DNA of 63,903 bases from Bacteroidota bacterium (GCA_003250475.1 QKGI01000052.1:1-63903), one strand, 5' to 3'; numbered from the stretch's first letter, positions 44,797 to 53,529 are shown. Made by a program: numbers and translations. Notes: generated by a model not told the origin, from the letters alone.

Positions 44797-46848
44797 TTAC
44801 AAAAGACTGATGCTTCGCTTAACGAAAGCGCTGAGCGCCTCTCCCTTAAGCATATTGTTTGCCAGCATGGCAAGATCGATGAGCTGCTTCACCGCCTGAT
44901 GCCCGGCACCGAAATCTTCCAGTATTGTTTTTCTCTTTTCTTCAAGCTGGCTAACCTCACCCCTGAGCCGCTCAAGATCATCCTTCTCAAATGTCGAAAC
45001 CTCCTCAGGCTTCTTACTGGCATGCTCTTTCTCCATGAACTCAATCTCAACCCTGGTCTTCTCTATGCCAGCACTGTTTTTCTTCAGTTCATCGGCATGT
45101 TCCTTGTCGAGGTCTTCCGCCAGAGCGATCACAAGAGGGTGATTGGTGTTCAGCACCAGGTCAAAGCTGTCGGGCATCTCACCGTAGAATGAGTACCCTC
45201 CGCCGAACTGGGCCATATCCTTCATCCTGCGCATAAACTCGCTCTGGGTGATCACCAGCGGCAGGTCACCCTCATCAAGGTTCTCGGTCCTTACATTAAA
45301 GCGGGCCTTGTCACTCTCTGACACCTGGCTGCGGAACACCTGTGTAAGATCATCTGACTGTGACTGCGTTAGTTTGGATACATGATCCTCATCCTTTTTG
45401 ATGAGCTTCTCGATAACATCACTGTCAACCCTTACAAATTTCGATTCCTGGTTTTTGGACTCAATGGTGTTTATCAGGTGGGTATCAAGCTGGCCGTCGA
45501 GCACCAGGACATCATAGCCCTTCTCCGATGCCTTGGCCACATAGGTGTGCTGGGCAACCGGATCGGTAGTATAGAGATGCACAAGAGACTTATCCTTGTC
45601 TGTCTGATTCTCCCTGATAATATTGTCATACTCCTCAAGAGTGAAGTATTTGCCATCCGTGTTCTTGTAAAGCGTAAATTTTGAAGCTTTCTCAAAGAAC
45701 TTCTCTTCAGTGATCATACCATATTCAATGAAGAGCTTAAGATCATCCCATTTCTTTTCGAAGTTTTCCCTGTCCTTTTTGAAAATGTCGGCCAGCCTGT
45801 CAGCCACCTTCTTTGTTATGTGACCTGAAATCTTCCTGACATTGGAATCGCTCTGCAGGTAGCTTCTCGAGACATTCAGCGGTATATCGGGGGAGTCGAT
45901 CACTCCGTGAAGCAGAGTCAGGAAGTCAGGCACGATCCCTTCAACGGAGTCTGTTACAAAGACCTGGTTACAGTACAGTTGTATCTTGTTCTTCTGTATC
46001 TCAAAGTTATTCCTGATTTTCGGGAAATAGAGTATACCCGTCAGCTTGAAGGGATAATCGACGTTAAGATGAATATGGAACAACGGCTCTTCACCCATGG
46101 GATAAAGCTCGCGGTAAAATGCGGCATAGTCCTCGTCCTTAAGCTCTGACGGCTTGCGGGTCCAGGCCGGGTGGGTGTTGTTGATAATCCTCGGTTTGCC
46201 TGTGTCAGCCATCTTGCCGTCCTTCCACTCCTTCTCATTACCGAATTGTACGGCTACAGGAAGAAAGCTGCAATACTTCTTCAGCAGGCCTTCTATTCTC
46301 TGTTCATTGAGAAACTCCTTGGAGTCCTTATCTATATAGAGAATCACATCCGTTCCGCGTTCTTCCCTTACTGTCTCCTCCAGGGAATACTCGGGACTGC
46401 CGTCGCATGTCCACCTGACAGCCGCAACACCGTCACGGTATGACCTTGAGACTACTTCCACCTTGTCTGAGACCATAAATGCTGAATAGAACCCCAGGCC
46501 AAACTGCCCTATGATGGCACTTGCCTGATCCTTGTATTTGTCAAGGAATTCATTGGCACTTGAGAAAGCTATCTGGTTGAGGTATTTGTCTATCTCCTCA
46601 GCACTCATGCCAACACCGTTGTCAGAGACAGTGATAGTCTTCTTTTTAGGGTCAAACGATACTTTAACCTGCATTTCGCCCAGCTCGCCCTTAAACTCTC
46701 CTGCCGAGGCCAGTGTCTTCAGTTTCTGGGTGGCATCTGCCGCATTTGAGACCAGTTCCCTGAGGAAGATCTCATGATCCGAATAGAGGAATTTCTTGAT
46801 GATTGGAAAGATGTTCTCTGTAGTAACTCCGATTTTACCCTTTTCCAT
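44797..46848 (-). CDS. htpG: Molecular chaperone HtpG (Hsp90)
   Basis: A 683-residue Hsp90 homologue that folds or stabilises client proteins with ATP. The N-terminal ATPase has LRELVSNAADATQKLK, SDNGVGMSAEEI and GQFGLGFYSAFMV. The middle domain shows GIVPDFLTLLHGVIDSPDIPLNVSRSYLQ. The C-terminal dimerisation domain is complete. I start at MEKGKIGVTTEN, not the longer frame, because this matches the family start. Confidence 0.95.
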   Translation of the reverse strand: MEKGKIGVTTENIFPIIKKFLYSDHEIFLRELVSNAADATQKLKTLASAGEFKGELGEMQVKVSFDPKKKTITVSDNGVGMSAEEIDKYLNQIAFSSANEFLDKYKDQASAIIGQFGLGFYSAFMVSDKVEVVSRSYRDGVAAVRWTCDGSPEYSLEETVREERGTDVILYIDKDSKEFLNEQRIEGLLKKYCSFLPVAVQFGNEKEWKDGKMADTGKPRIINNTHPAWTRKPSELKDEDYAAFYRELYPMGEEPLFHIHLNVDYPFKLTGILYFPKIRNNFEIQKNKIQLYCNQVFVTDSVEGIVPDFLTLLHGVIDSPDIPLNVSRSYLQSDSNVRKISGHITKKVADRLADIFKKDRENFEKKWDDLKLFIEYGMITEEKFFEKASKFTLYKNTDGKYFTLEEYDNIIRENQTDKDKSLVHLYTTDPVAQHTYVAKASEKGYDVLVLDGQLDTHLINTIESKNQESKFVRVDSDVIEKLIKKDEDHVSKLTQSQSDDLTQVFRSQVSESDKARFNVRTENLDEGDLPLVITQSEFMRRMKDMAQFGGGYSFYGEMPDSFDLVLNTNHPLVIALAEDLDKEHADELKKNSAGIEKTRVEIEFMEKEHASKKPEEVSTFEKDDLERLRGEVSQLEEKRKTILEDFGAGHQAVKQLIDLAMLANNMLKGEALSAFVKRSISLL

Positions 46849-46930
46849 TTTATATAGTTTTCTGATTAATCTGCCCCTGATCTTCAAAGTGTGTGCCGGA
46901 GGCAGCAAGTATGACAGAGTGTCAGTCGGA

Positions 46931-48118
46931 TCAGGCTACGGTTTCTGCCAGGGCCCTGAGACGCTGACATGCGGTATCAATTTCGTCAGGTGAAATTGTC
47001 AGTGGGGGTGCAATACGGAACGCCTCATCACAGAAGAGAAAATAGTCGAGCAACAGTCCGTGTTCAGGGGCTTTTGACACAAGTGCGGGTATGATGTCCT
47101 TTTTTTCCGGTACTACGGCCAGGAGAAGACCCTCTCCCCTGACCTCTCCGAACGGCAACTGAGAGAGTCTCTCCCTGAAGAGCCGTTCATTCTCACGTGC
47201 TTTTGCTGCAAGGTTACCGGCCACGATCACATCGAGTGAAGCAAGGCCGGCAGCGCAACATACGGGATGACCTCCAAAGGTGGTAATATGTCCGAGCACC
47301 GGGTCATGGGCCAGTGATGACATTATCCCGGGTGACGAGATAAATGCCCCCAGTGGCATGCCTCCGCCCAGGGCTTTTGCCAGGACGAGTATGTCAGGGA
47401 CAACGTTGTACCTGAACAGTGAGAACAGGCTGCCGGTCCGGCCAAAGCCTGTCTGCACCTCATCGAAGATAAGCATGGCACCATGCCGGTCACAGGCGTC
47501 ACGCAAACCGGAGAGGAAACCATCAGCAGGCTGTACCACACCGGCCTCTGCCTGGACCGGTTCTACCAGCACAGCAGCAGTGTCATCTGTCACCATACCG
47601 GCCGCCTCCGGTGAATTGAACTCTGCCATTGTTGTCGACGGCATCAACGGCCTGAAAGCGTTCCGGTAGTGTTCCGAGCCCTGGACACTCAGGGCTCCTG
47701 TGGTCGACCCGTGGTATGCATTACGGAAATAGATGATCTCCTTTCTGCCTGTATATCTCCTGGCGAGCTTGATGGCACCCTCGATAGCTTCGCTTCCCGA
47801 GTTAACAAAGTACACCGACCCGAGGGACTCAGGCAGTAATGATGCAAGGCGTGCGGCATATTGTACCTGGGGACTCTGGATAACCTCCCCGTAGACCATA
47901 AGATGCATATACCTGTCAGCCTGCTCCTTCACGGCCGAGACCACGGCCGGATGACGGTGACCGGTATTGCTGACGGAGACCCCGGAAATAAGATCAAGAT
48001 AATCCTTTCCGTTCCTGTCATAAAGGAACGAACCCTCGGCCCTCTCGATCTCGAGCATAAGCGGTGATGGAGTGGTCTGTCCGAGATGATCAAGGAAGAG
48101 CTGCCTCTGCGACGGCAT
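46931..48118 (-). CDS. Class III (ornithine-type) aminotransferase
   Basis: A 395-residue fold-type I PLP aminotransferase of the acetylornithine/ornithine/GABA class. It shows GKDYLDLISGVSVSNTGHRH, VYFVNSGSEAIEGAIKLARR, AYHGSTTGALSV, the Asp/Gln pair in LIFDEVQTGFGRTG and the Schiff-base lysine in LVLAKALGGGMPLGAF. It likely uses glutamate/2-oxoglutarate. It starts directly at the end of the LytTR regulator gene with no gap, suggesting the regulator and enzyme are co-transcribed. The exact substrate is not assignable. Confidence 0.85.
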   Translation of the reverse strand: MPSQRQLFLDHLGQTTPSPLMLEIERAEGSFLYDRNGKDYLDLISGVSVSNTGHRHPAVVSAVKEQADRYMHLMVYGEVIQSPQVQYAARLASLLPESLGSVYFVNSGSEAIEGAIKLARRYTGRKEIIYFRNAYHGSTTGALSVQGSEHYRNAFRPLMPSTTMAEFNSPEAAGMVTDDTAAVLVEPVQAEAGVVQPADGFLSGLRDACDRHGAMLIFDEVQTGFGRTGSLFSLFRYNVVPDILVLAKALGGGMPLGAFISSPGIMSSLAHDPVLGHITTFGGHPVCCAAGLASLDVIVAGNLAAKARENERLFRERLSQLPFGEVRGEGLLLAVVPEKKDIIPALVSKAPEHGLLLDYFLFCDEAFRIAPPLTISPDEIDTACQRLRALAETVA

Positions 48119-48829
48119 TCAACGCTGCATTATGTTGATATAGTTCATGATCCCGTCACGGTAAGATTTTCCTACGGGAAGGATCTTGGGGTTGTTCCCG
48201 ACAAAGATGGTGAGACTGTTCTCGCTGATAGACCTTATGGAGCTCTTGTTAACAAGGTAGGAACGGTGTATCCTCACAAAAAGGCTTGAAGGGAGCTGCT
48301 GCTCAATAGCCCTCATTGTAAAATGAATGGTATATTTCTCGTCCCTTGTTATGACACTTACATAATTCTCAAGGGCTTCAACATAGAGTATCTCTTTCAG
48401 CTTGAGGCGTACAAGAGAGGAGGCTTTCTTGATGAATATCTCCTCTTCACCGGCGGTGGAAGGAATGGCCCTCGGAGCATAATACTTCATGATCTTCTCC
48501 ACAGCCCTGCAGAAGCGCGGGTAGGTTATGGGCTTGAGAAGATAATCAATACCGTTGTAGTTAAAAGCTTTGAAAGCATGCTCTTCACTCCCGGAAACGA
48601 AAATAATATGCGGTGGATTCTCAAGACTTGAGAGAAAGTCGAAACCGTCCATTTCAGGCATCTGAATATCGAGGAAAATCAGTTCGATATCACCTCGTGA
48701 CATCAGCAGGTTACGCGCAGACAGGGAATCAGTATAGCTTCCGACCAGTGACAGAGCGGCCGACTTACCCACGAATTCTTCAAGGGTTCTGATCCAAACA
48801 GGGTCATCATCAACAATAATACAATTCAT
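48119..48829 (-). CDS. LytTR-family response regulator
   Basis: A 236-residue two-component regulator. The N-terminal receiver has VDDDP and the phosphoacceptor Asp54 in LIFLDIQMPEMDGF; the C-terminal half is a LytTR DNA-binding domain (ILYVEALENYVSVITRDEKY, FVRIHRSYLVNKSSI). No sensor kinase is adjacent, so its partner is elsewhere. It is followed without a gap by the class III aminotransferase. A promoter box lies ~145 nt upstream. Confidence 0.93.
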   Translation of the reverse strand: MNCIIVDDDPVWIRTLEEFVGKSAALSLVGSYTDSLSARNLLMSRGDIELIFLDIQMPEMDGFDFLSSLENPPHIIFVSGSEEHAFKAFNYNGIDYLLKPITYPRFCRAVEKIMKYYAPRAIPSTAGEEEIFIKKASSLVRLKLKEILYVEALENYVSVITRDEKYTIHFTMRAIEQQLPSSLFVRIHRSYLVNKSSIRSISENSLTIFVGNNPKILPVGKSYRDGIMNYINIMQR

Positions 48830-48972
48830 CTCAAGCTTCAGGATTGAATTTCTTAAGCAGGTAACAGAAATATTCTAACAACTTTCGTCTCAATTTATCA
48901 GGTTGAAGAAAAGCCAGTTCAATATAAGAATAACAGTTGATTCTCTTTGAAATAACCATACTCCGTCTAACA

Positions 48973-48980
48973 CAAAGTTA
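48973..48980 (-). promoter_or_regulatory. Promoter -7 element of the LytTR regulator, with dyad
   Basis: On the minus strand TAACTTTG fits TAnnTTTG, with TTG about 22 nt upstream. A CTAAC-ACAAA-GTTAG inverted repeat overlaps the box and could be an operator. The box is ~145 nt from the ATG, leaving a long leader. Confidence 0.5.
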
Positions 48981-49056
48981 GTGTAAATATACTAATTAAT
49001 TTCAAGGAAAAAATATACGCGGTTTACAAATTTATATGCACGGAAGGTCTCCGGCG

Positions 49057-50022
49057 CTATTTATTCCCGGCATCGCCTGTTTCCGTAAAATCAGAATCCG
49101 GGAAATAATGGAACCTCAGATATTCCACCAGCAGACGTGACAGATCGGTGATTAGTTTTTCACGTTTTGCCTGAACTGTTCTGACATCAAGATCGAGCTC
49201 AATCTGGATGCCGTCAATTGTACCACCGCCCGAAGAGCCATGGCGTGTGGTGTTATATCCACCGCTGAAGTAGGGTTCTCCCGGAGCCGGGAATGGGATC
49301 TCAGGACCGGGCACAGTTGGATATCCCATTTTGCTCAGCATACTGCCAAGACTCGACGGGCCTCTTATAAGCTGTGAAAATGACAACGTCCCTGATTGTG
49401 TCTCAACAAGGTTTCTGATGCTGCTGTATTCAACAAAAGTACCCAGGTCAAGCATGTCATCCTCAAACTGAAGCTCATCGCCGGAGAGCAGATATCCCAG
49501 CTCTGTCCTTTTTATCTGGTGCCTGTGACCGTGAAGATCAATGTAAAGGCCTTTTCCAAATTTTTCTGTCACATCGGCTGCTGCACTATCGATATAATCC
49601 TGAAAATGATGCCACGCCTCCTCAGCATATATATTACCGGCTGCAGCCTCTTCAATATTGCGGTTTGGATCAAGCCTTGTACGGTGAAGATTGTTGATTA
49701 TGACATACGGGTAATACCCTGTCAGGCTGTGAATAGTATCACGTATGCCTATACCAATTTCCAGGGTATACACATCCTGGTTCTTAGAGCAGTTAGTACA
49801 TGATCGCTCGGGAATGTTATCAGGCAACAGATAACCGCCATGGGGTATTGAGATCACCAGCGGCATATTACCTGGCAGATATGTTATGTAACTTCCGTCA
49901 CCCGCTGAAACTCCGGCTTCTGATTGCCTCTGTGCCGGAACAATTTGAGTTATGGATAATATAAAGGCCAGGAATAAGAATTTGACAAGCTTCATCATTA
50001 CATTTTTTTCATGAAATCCCAA
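49057..50022 (-). CDS. Secreted N-formylglutamate amidohydrolase-like protein
   Basis: A 321-residue exported hydrolase-like protein with a signal peptide. It contains the features of the N-formylglutamate amidohydrolase family: PLVISIPHGGYLLPDNIP, NNLHRTRLDPNRN, LYIDLHGHRHQIKRTELGYLL (zinc-binding His and catalytic region) and TIDGIQIELDLDVRTVQ with the conserved Glu. Such zinc enzymes remove N-formyl or similar groups from glutamate; here, export suggests an extracytoplasmic gamma- or N-acyl-glutamate substrate, but that is inference. It is divergent from the poly-gamma-glutamate operon. Confidence 0.7.
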   Translation of the reverse strand: MGFHEKNVMMKLVKFLFLAFILSITQIVPAQRQSEAGVSAGDGSYITYLPGNMPLVISIPHGGYLLPDNIPERSCTNCSKNQDVYTLEIGIGIRDTIHSLTGYYPYVIINNLHRTRLDPNRNIEEAAAGNIYAEEAWHHFQDYIDSAAADVTEKFGKGLYIDLHGHRHQIKRTELGYLLSGDELQFEDDMLDLGTFVEYSSIRNLVETQSGTLSFSQLIRGPSSLGSMLSKMGYPTVPGPEIPFPAPGEPYFSGGYNTTRHGSSGGGTIDGIQIELDLDVRTVQAKREKLITDLSRLLVEYLRFHYFPDSDFTETGDAGNK

Positions 50023-50202
50023 TCTGTCGCGCAGAACAGGAAAACACCCGGTTTACAATCAAGTAAATAAAAACAGTGCGGACCCTGGTGATTCACAGCA
50101 ACCGGGTAATCAAAAAACAGGCCAACAAATTTCCGTGACCCCGGCATTAACAAAATTTAAACCTTCAGATATCCACAATACCCAATATCTTATTTAGCAT
50201 CA

Positions 50203-50286
50203 ATGGAAACAGAAGTATCATCCCCGGGAAAAAAATCTATCCTCTCTCTCCTGTCCAGCCTGTTCCATCACCCTGATATGTGCTGA
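50203..50286 (+). CDS. Possible 27-residue leader peptide
   Basis: ATG to TGA encodes METEVSSPGKKSILSLLSSL and a short end FHHPDMC. Its stop codon falls inside the first arm of an alternative hairpin that competes with the terminator 17 nt downstream. This arrangement resembles an attenuator, but the ORF is too short to be sure it is translated. Confidence 0.3.
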   Translation: METEVSSPGKKSILSLLSSLFHHPDMC

Positions 50287-50302
50287 AACATCTCAGTCAA
50301 CC

Positions 50303-50322
50303 GGGCTGTTTCAGCCCTTTTT
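50303..50322 (+). terminator. Terminator in the leader of the DctM gene
   Basis: GGGCTG-TTT-CAGCCC is a perfect 6-bp stem with a 3-base loop followed by TTTTT, about 100 nt before the DctM start. The right arm also pairs with GCTGAAAC starting at 50282, giving an alternative structure. Confidence 0.75.
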
Positions 50323-50423
50323 AACTGTAAAACAGAGATGCCGGGGCTCCTACCATACTATTAATCAATAGCTTGAAATGCTGGCATGGCTTTTGGAAAC
50401 TGCTTTCGGAATAACTTTCATTT

Positions 50424-51689
50424 ATGAGTATTGAATTAATCATTTTCATTTGCATGCTTGCGACTTTTGCGCTAAGCATATTTCTTTTCAAAATGCCTGC
50501 AGGTGTCTCCCTTATGCTGGCAGCAGTCGTGGGAGCACTCATTGGCGGTGAGGGTCTGCCGGTAAGGCATCTTGTTGAAGGTGGTTTCGGTTTTCTTGAA
50601 GCTATACTGATAATCTCAACGGCAATGATTTTCATGCGGGTGATGCAGGAGACCGGGGCTCTTGCCGGAGTAAGCAGAGGTATACTCAGGCTTTTTTACC
50701 GCCAGCCCACACTCCTTATCATTGTCATTACCGTTTTTGTTATGTTCCCCGGTATGCTTACCGGTTTGTCGTCAACATGCATACTGACAACCGGGGCTCT
50801 TGTTGCACCGATACTGATAAACATAGGTATGCAGAGACTTGCTGTCGGGGCGCTTATTGCCATGGCAGCCGTTTTCGGCGAGGTGGCCCCTCCCATCAGC
50901 ATACCGGTTATGATCATCGGCGGCGGGGTTGACATGCCATATATAGGTTTTGGAATACCCCTCCTCCTCGTCTCATTACCTCCTGCACTTATTACTGCAC
51001 TATACTTCCGGTACAGGTACCTTCCTGACTATAATGTGGACAGGGTGAAGGAATACCTTGATTCTACCGATGGCGAAAAATACGGGGTAATCCTGTATCT
51101 GCCGATAGTCTTCGTCATCCTTTATATGATCGGCGAGATACGGTTTCATGAATATGTACCTCACCTGGGTGTCCCGTTGATCTTTATTATAGGTACCATT
51201 CTGGGACTATTGACACGGAAGGGGGTAAAAATAATTGACGTCTCCAGAAAGGCGCTGAGAAGTGCAATGCCTGTGATGGCCATCCTTGTTGGTGTAGGGA
51301 TGTTCCTTCAGATTCTGGCTCTGACCGGTGTACGTGGATACCTTGCTGTCACAGCACTTGGCCTTCCTGAGGGTATCAGATACCTTGCCGCAGGGCTGAT
51401 GCCTTTCATGGGATCTGCCTACGGCTCAGCGTCAATCATAGGCGTTCCGCTTGTTTATGTGTTCATTGGAAAAAGTACACTGGTGGTAACTGCTGTTCTT
51501 GTACTGATGGCCGCCCTCGGGGACCTTATGCCGCCCCCTGCCCTGCTCTGTGCATATTCATCACAAATAATCGAAGAGAAAAACCACTTCAGAATACTTA
51601 AGACCTGTCTTATCCCCATAGCCATCTCAATGACAATAGGGATATTGATACTTGTTTTCGCACAGGAAATCTCGAACCTAATACTATAA
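50424..51689 (+). CDS. Orphan TRAP-type large permease (DctM-like)
   Basis: A 421-residue integral membrane protein with about 11-12 transmembrane segments, matching the DctM/ion-transporter superfamily (LLIIVITVFVMFPGMLTG, GEVAPPISIPVMIIGGGVD, IVFVILYMIGEIRF). TRAP transporters normally have a DctP solute-binding protein and a DctQ small subunit; neither is present, although the 48-residue protein that follows 9 nt later could substitute. As first gene of the poly-gamma-glutamate operon it may move glutamate, a polymer, or a counter-ion. The substrate is not readable from sequence. Confidence 0.85.
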   Translation: MSIELIIFICMLATFALSIFLFKMPAGVSLMLAAVVGALIGGEGLPVRHLVEGGFGFLEAILIISTAMIFMRVMQETGALAGVSRGILRLFYRQPTLLIIVITVFVMFPGMLTGLSSTCILTTGALVAPILINIGMQRLAVGALIAMAAVFGEVAPPISIPVMIIGGGVDMPYIGFGIPLLLVSLPPALITALYFRYRYLPDYNVDRVKEYLDSTDGEKYGVILYLPIVFVILYMIGEIRFHEYVPHLGVPLIFIIGTILGLLTRKGVKIIDVSRKALRSAMPVMAILVGVGMFLQILALTGVRGYLAVTALGLPEGIRYLAAGLMPFMGSAYGSASIIGVPLVYVFIGKSTLVVTAVLVLMAALGDLMPPPALLCAYSSQIIEEKNHFRILKTCLIPIAISMTIGILILVFAQEISNLIL

Positions 51690-51698
51690 CCTGCGACT

Positions 51699-51845
51699 AT
51701 GTTATACTACATATATACACTTATCCTTGCCTATGTAACCTTCGTGGTAGTCATTGAATTTCTTAAGGAAAAGAAATGGAGGAATCAGGTGGCAATGGCG
51801 ATGGTGTTGCTCATTTTCATTTTACGTATTCTGCAAATCAAGTAA
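51699..51845 (+). CDS. 48-residue two-helix membrane protein (possible PgsE/CapE or DctQ stand-in)
   Basis: ATG to TAA encodes MLYYIYTLILAYVTFVVVIE, a basic turn (FLKEKKWRNQ) and VAMAMVLLIFILRILQIK. Two hydrophobic helices are clear. It is 9 nt after the DctM gene and ends 5 nt before the ATG of the M14-type hydrolase gene, so it is a natural member of the operon. The longest form of the hydrolase frame overlaps it, which argues that the hydrolase really starts after it. Small hydrophobic proteins of this size (CapE, PgsE) are required for poly-gamma-glutamate synthesis in Bacillus; homology to them cannot be judged by eye. Confidence 0.75.
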   Translation: MLYYIYTLILAYVTFVVVIEFLKEKKWRNQVAMAMVLLIFILRILQIK

Positions 51846-51850
51846 TAACG

Positions 51851-52975
51851 ATGATCAGGAACCATCTGTCCACCATAATAATCTTTCTTGTCACAGCCGC
51901 GGCGGGTGTCATAGCTGCAATCTCTTTCGGTAAAATGCATCACCCGGAAGAACTGTATCCCAGTACCTTCCTGACAAAAAAAGGAATGCTGAGTGATTAT
52001 TTCGACGGTATAAAAGGTACCAACGGCGACACTGAGGTCTACCTGTTCGACAGTGGCGTAGAAGGGGGAACGGCTCTTCTGGGAGGTGGAACCCACGCCA
52101 ATGAGGCAGCCTCCTTCCTGGCTTCTGTGGTGATCCTTGAGAACCTCAAAGTAACACAAGGCCGTGTGATAATAATACCGAGGATGAATAACAGCGCCTT
52201 CACCTGCTCGGATCCGATGGAAGGATTCCCGGAATACTTCGGTATACCTACGGATAATGGCACGCGGACCTTCAGACTTGGCTCAAGGGTAACAAATCCT
52301 CTCGATCAATGGCCCGATCCGCTGGTATTTGCCCAGTATCCATCTAACCAGCAGCTGTCAGGATTCGAAACGAGAAACCTGAACCGTGCATACCCTGGCA
52401 GGCCCGACGGAAATCTGACTGAGAAGGTGGCATACGCAATCATACAGCTTATCGATAAGGAGAATGTAAACATAGCCTTCGATCTGCATGAGTCTTCCCC
52501 TGAAGTCCCGATAGTAAATGTAATAGTCTACCATGAAAAATATGAGGATATAGCCATGGGGGCAGTACTGGGACTTGAGATGGCAGGTCTCCAGTTCTCA
52601 CCCGAGACCTCCCCGAAGAATTTTCATGGCCTTAGCCACAGGGAATGGGGAGACTTTACAAACGCAGTGCCATTCCTTATGGAGACCAGCAATCCTTCCA
52701 TGGGAAGGCTCAGGGGCAAAACCGATGTTGACCTCGTTCTGAGAGGTTATTGTGACAACTACAAAAAAGCCAAAGAGACCGGAGCACTTAGAATTGCCTA
52801 CAGGGAGGATACCGGCGAACCTATTGAACACCGGGTCGGCAGGCATATCATGGGATTCAAGGAACTTATCAATTCATATAATTATTACTATCCCGAGAAC
52901 CAAATCGTAATTGAAAACCTGCCCGACTATGATTTGATGATGGAAAACGGTGTGGGTAAATACTTAAACAACTAA
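51851..52975 (+). CDS. Exported M14-type zinc hydrolase (succinylglutamate desuccinylase/aspartoacylase-like)
   Basis: A 374-residue protein with an N-terminal hydrophobic signal or anchor (MIRNHLSTIIIFLVTAAAGV). The zinc site of the AspA/AstE and carboxypeptidase superfamily is visible as His82 and Glu85 (GGTHANEA), then His213 (FDLHESSPE). NLNRAYPG matches the substrate-binding NR motif. I start at the ATG after the small protein's stop, since the longer form overlaps it and spoils the signal. Family members cleave acyl-amino acids or C-terminal residues; in this locus a gamma-glutamyl or polyglutamate substrate is plausible. Confidence 0.8.
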   Translation: MIRNHLSTIIIFLVTAAAGVIAAISFGKMHHPEELYPSTFLTKKGMLSDYFDGIKGTNGDTEVYLFDSGVEGGTALLGGGTHANEAASFLASVVILENLKVTQGRVIIIPRMNNSAFTCSDPMEGFPEYFGIPTDNGTRTFRLGSRVTNPLDQWPDPLVFAQYPSNQQLSGFETRNLNRAYPGRPDGNLTEKVAYAIIQLIDKENVNIAFDLHESSPEVPIVNVIVYHEKYEDIAMGAVLGLEMAGLQFSPETSPKNFHGLSHREWGDFTNAVPFLMETSNPSMGRLRGKTDVDLVLRGYCDNYKKAKETGALRIAYREDTGEPIEHRVGRHIMGFKELINSYNYYYPENQIVIENLPDYDLMMENGVGKYLNN

Positions 52976-52986
52976 AAACCAAAAAT

Positions 52987-53529
52987 ATGAAAGCAAGGAT
53001 CTCAACAATCGTAACCATACTGATCTTTTTCTTTACCGTATCAGTACAAGCTCAGACATTTGAACAACCTGTATTAATCTCATCTGCCGGCCAGAGCGCC
53101 GATGTAAAGCTCGTAAAGATGCTGGCCCAGAGACAGGGGCTCGATGCTACAACCATCCTGATGGCCAAACCTGCAGACCTCACAGGTTTCAAGACATTGA
53201 TCATCGTTCCGGGATTCAGTTCAAAGGGACTGGGAGCTGCCGGTATAAGCCAGCAGGAGGAGATGGAACGGGTTCAGACACTCATAAAATCAGCAAATGA
53301 TCTTAAGATCCCGATAGTGATGCTTCACATTGGCGGTAATGCCCGCAGAAAAGGACAGTCGGATGCATTTAACCAGATTGTGGCTGAAAACTCAAAAGCA
53401 ATGGTAGTGGTCAGGCAGGGCGACGAGGATGGGTTCTTCACAGGTATTTCCAAAGCAAAGAACATCCCTCTTACGCTTGTTGATAAAATAGCGGAGACAG
53501 CAACTCCGCTTGGTAACCTGTTCAAATAA
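52987..53529 (+). CDS. Small exported protein, DUF6305-like
   Basis: A 180-residue protein with a signal peptide ending near VSVQA. The mature part (PVLISSAGQSADVKLVKMLA, LIIVPGFSSKGLGAAGI, IPIVMLHIGGNARRKGQ) is an alpha/beta fold and resembles a family I know as DUF6305, with no assigned role. It lies between the M14-type hydrolase and the gamma-glutamyltransferase in the same direction with short gaps, so it is likely a periplasmic component of the same system. Confidence 0.72.
   Translation: MKARISTIVTILIFFFTVSVQAQTFEQPVLISSAGQSADVKLVKMLAQRQGLDATTILMAKPADLTGFKTLIIVPGFSSKGLGAAGISQQEEMERVQTLIKSANDLKIPIVMLHIGGNARRKGQSDAFNQIVAENSKAMVVVRQGDEDGFFTGISKAKNIPLTLVDKIAETATPLGNLFK

Noticed and set aside
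50022-50424. The ~400-base gap as a home for a missed protein gene or tRNA
   Set aside because: No frame over 30 codons with a plausible product and no cloverleaf were seen; only the leader ORF and terminator described above.
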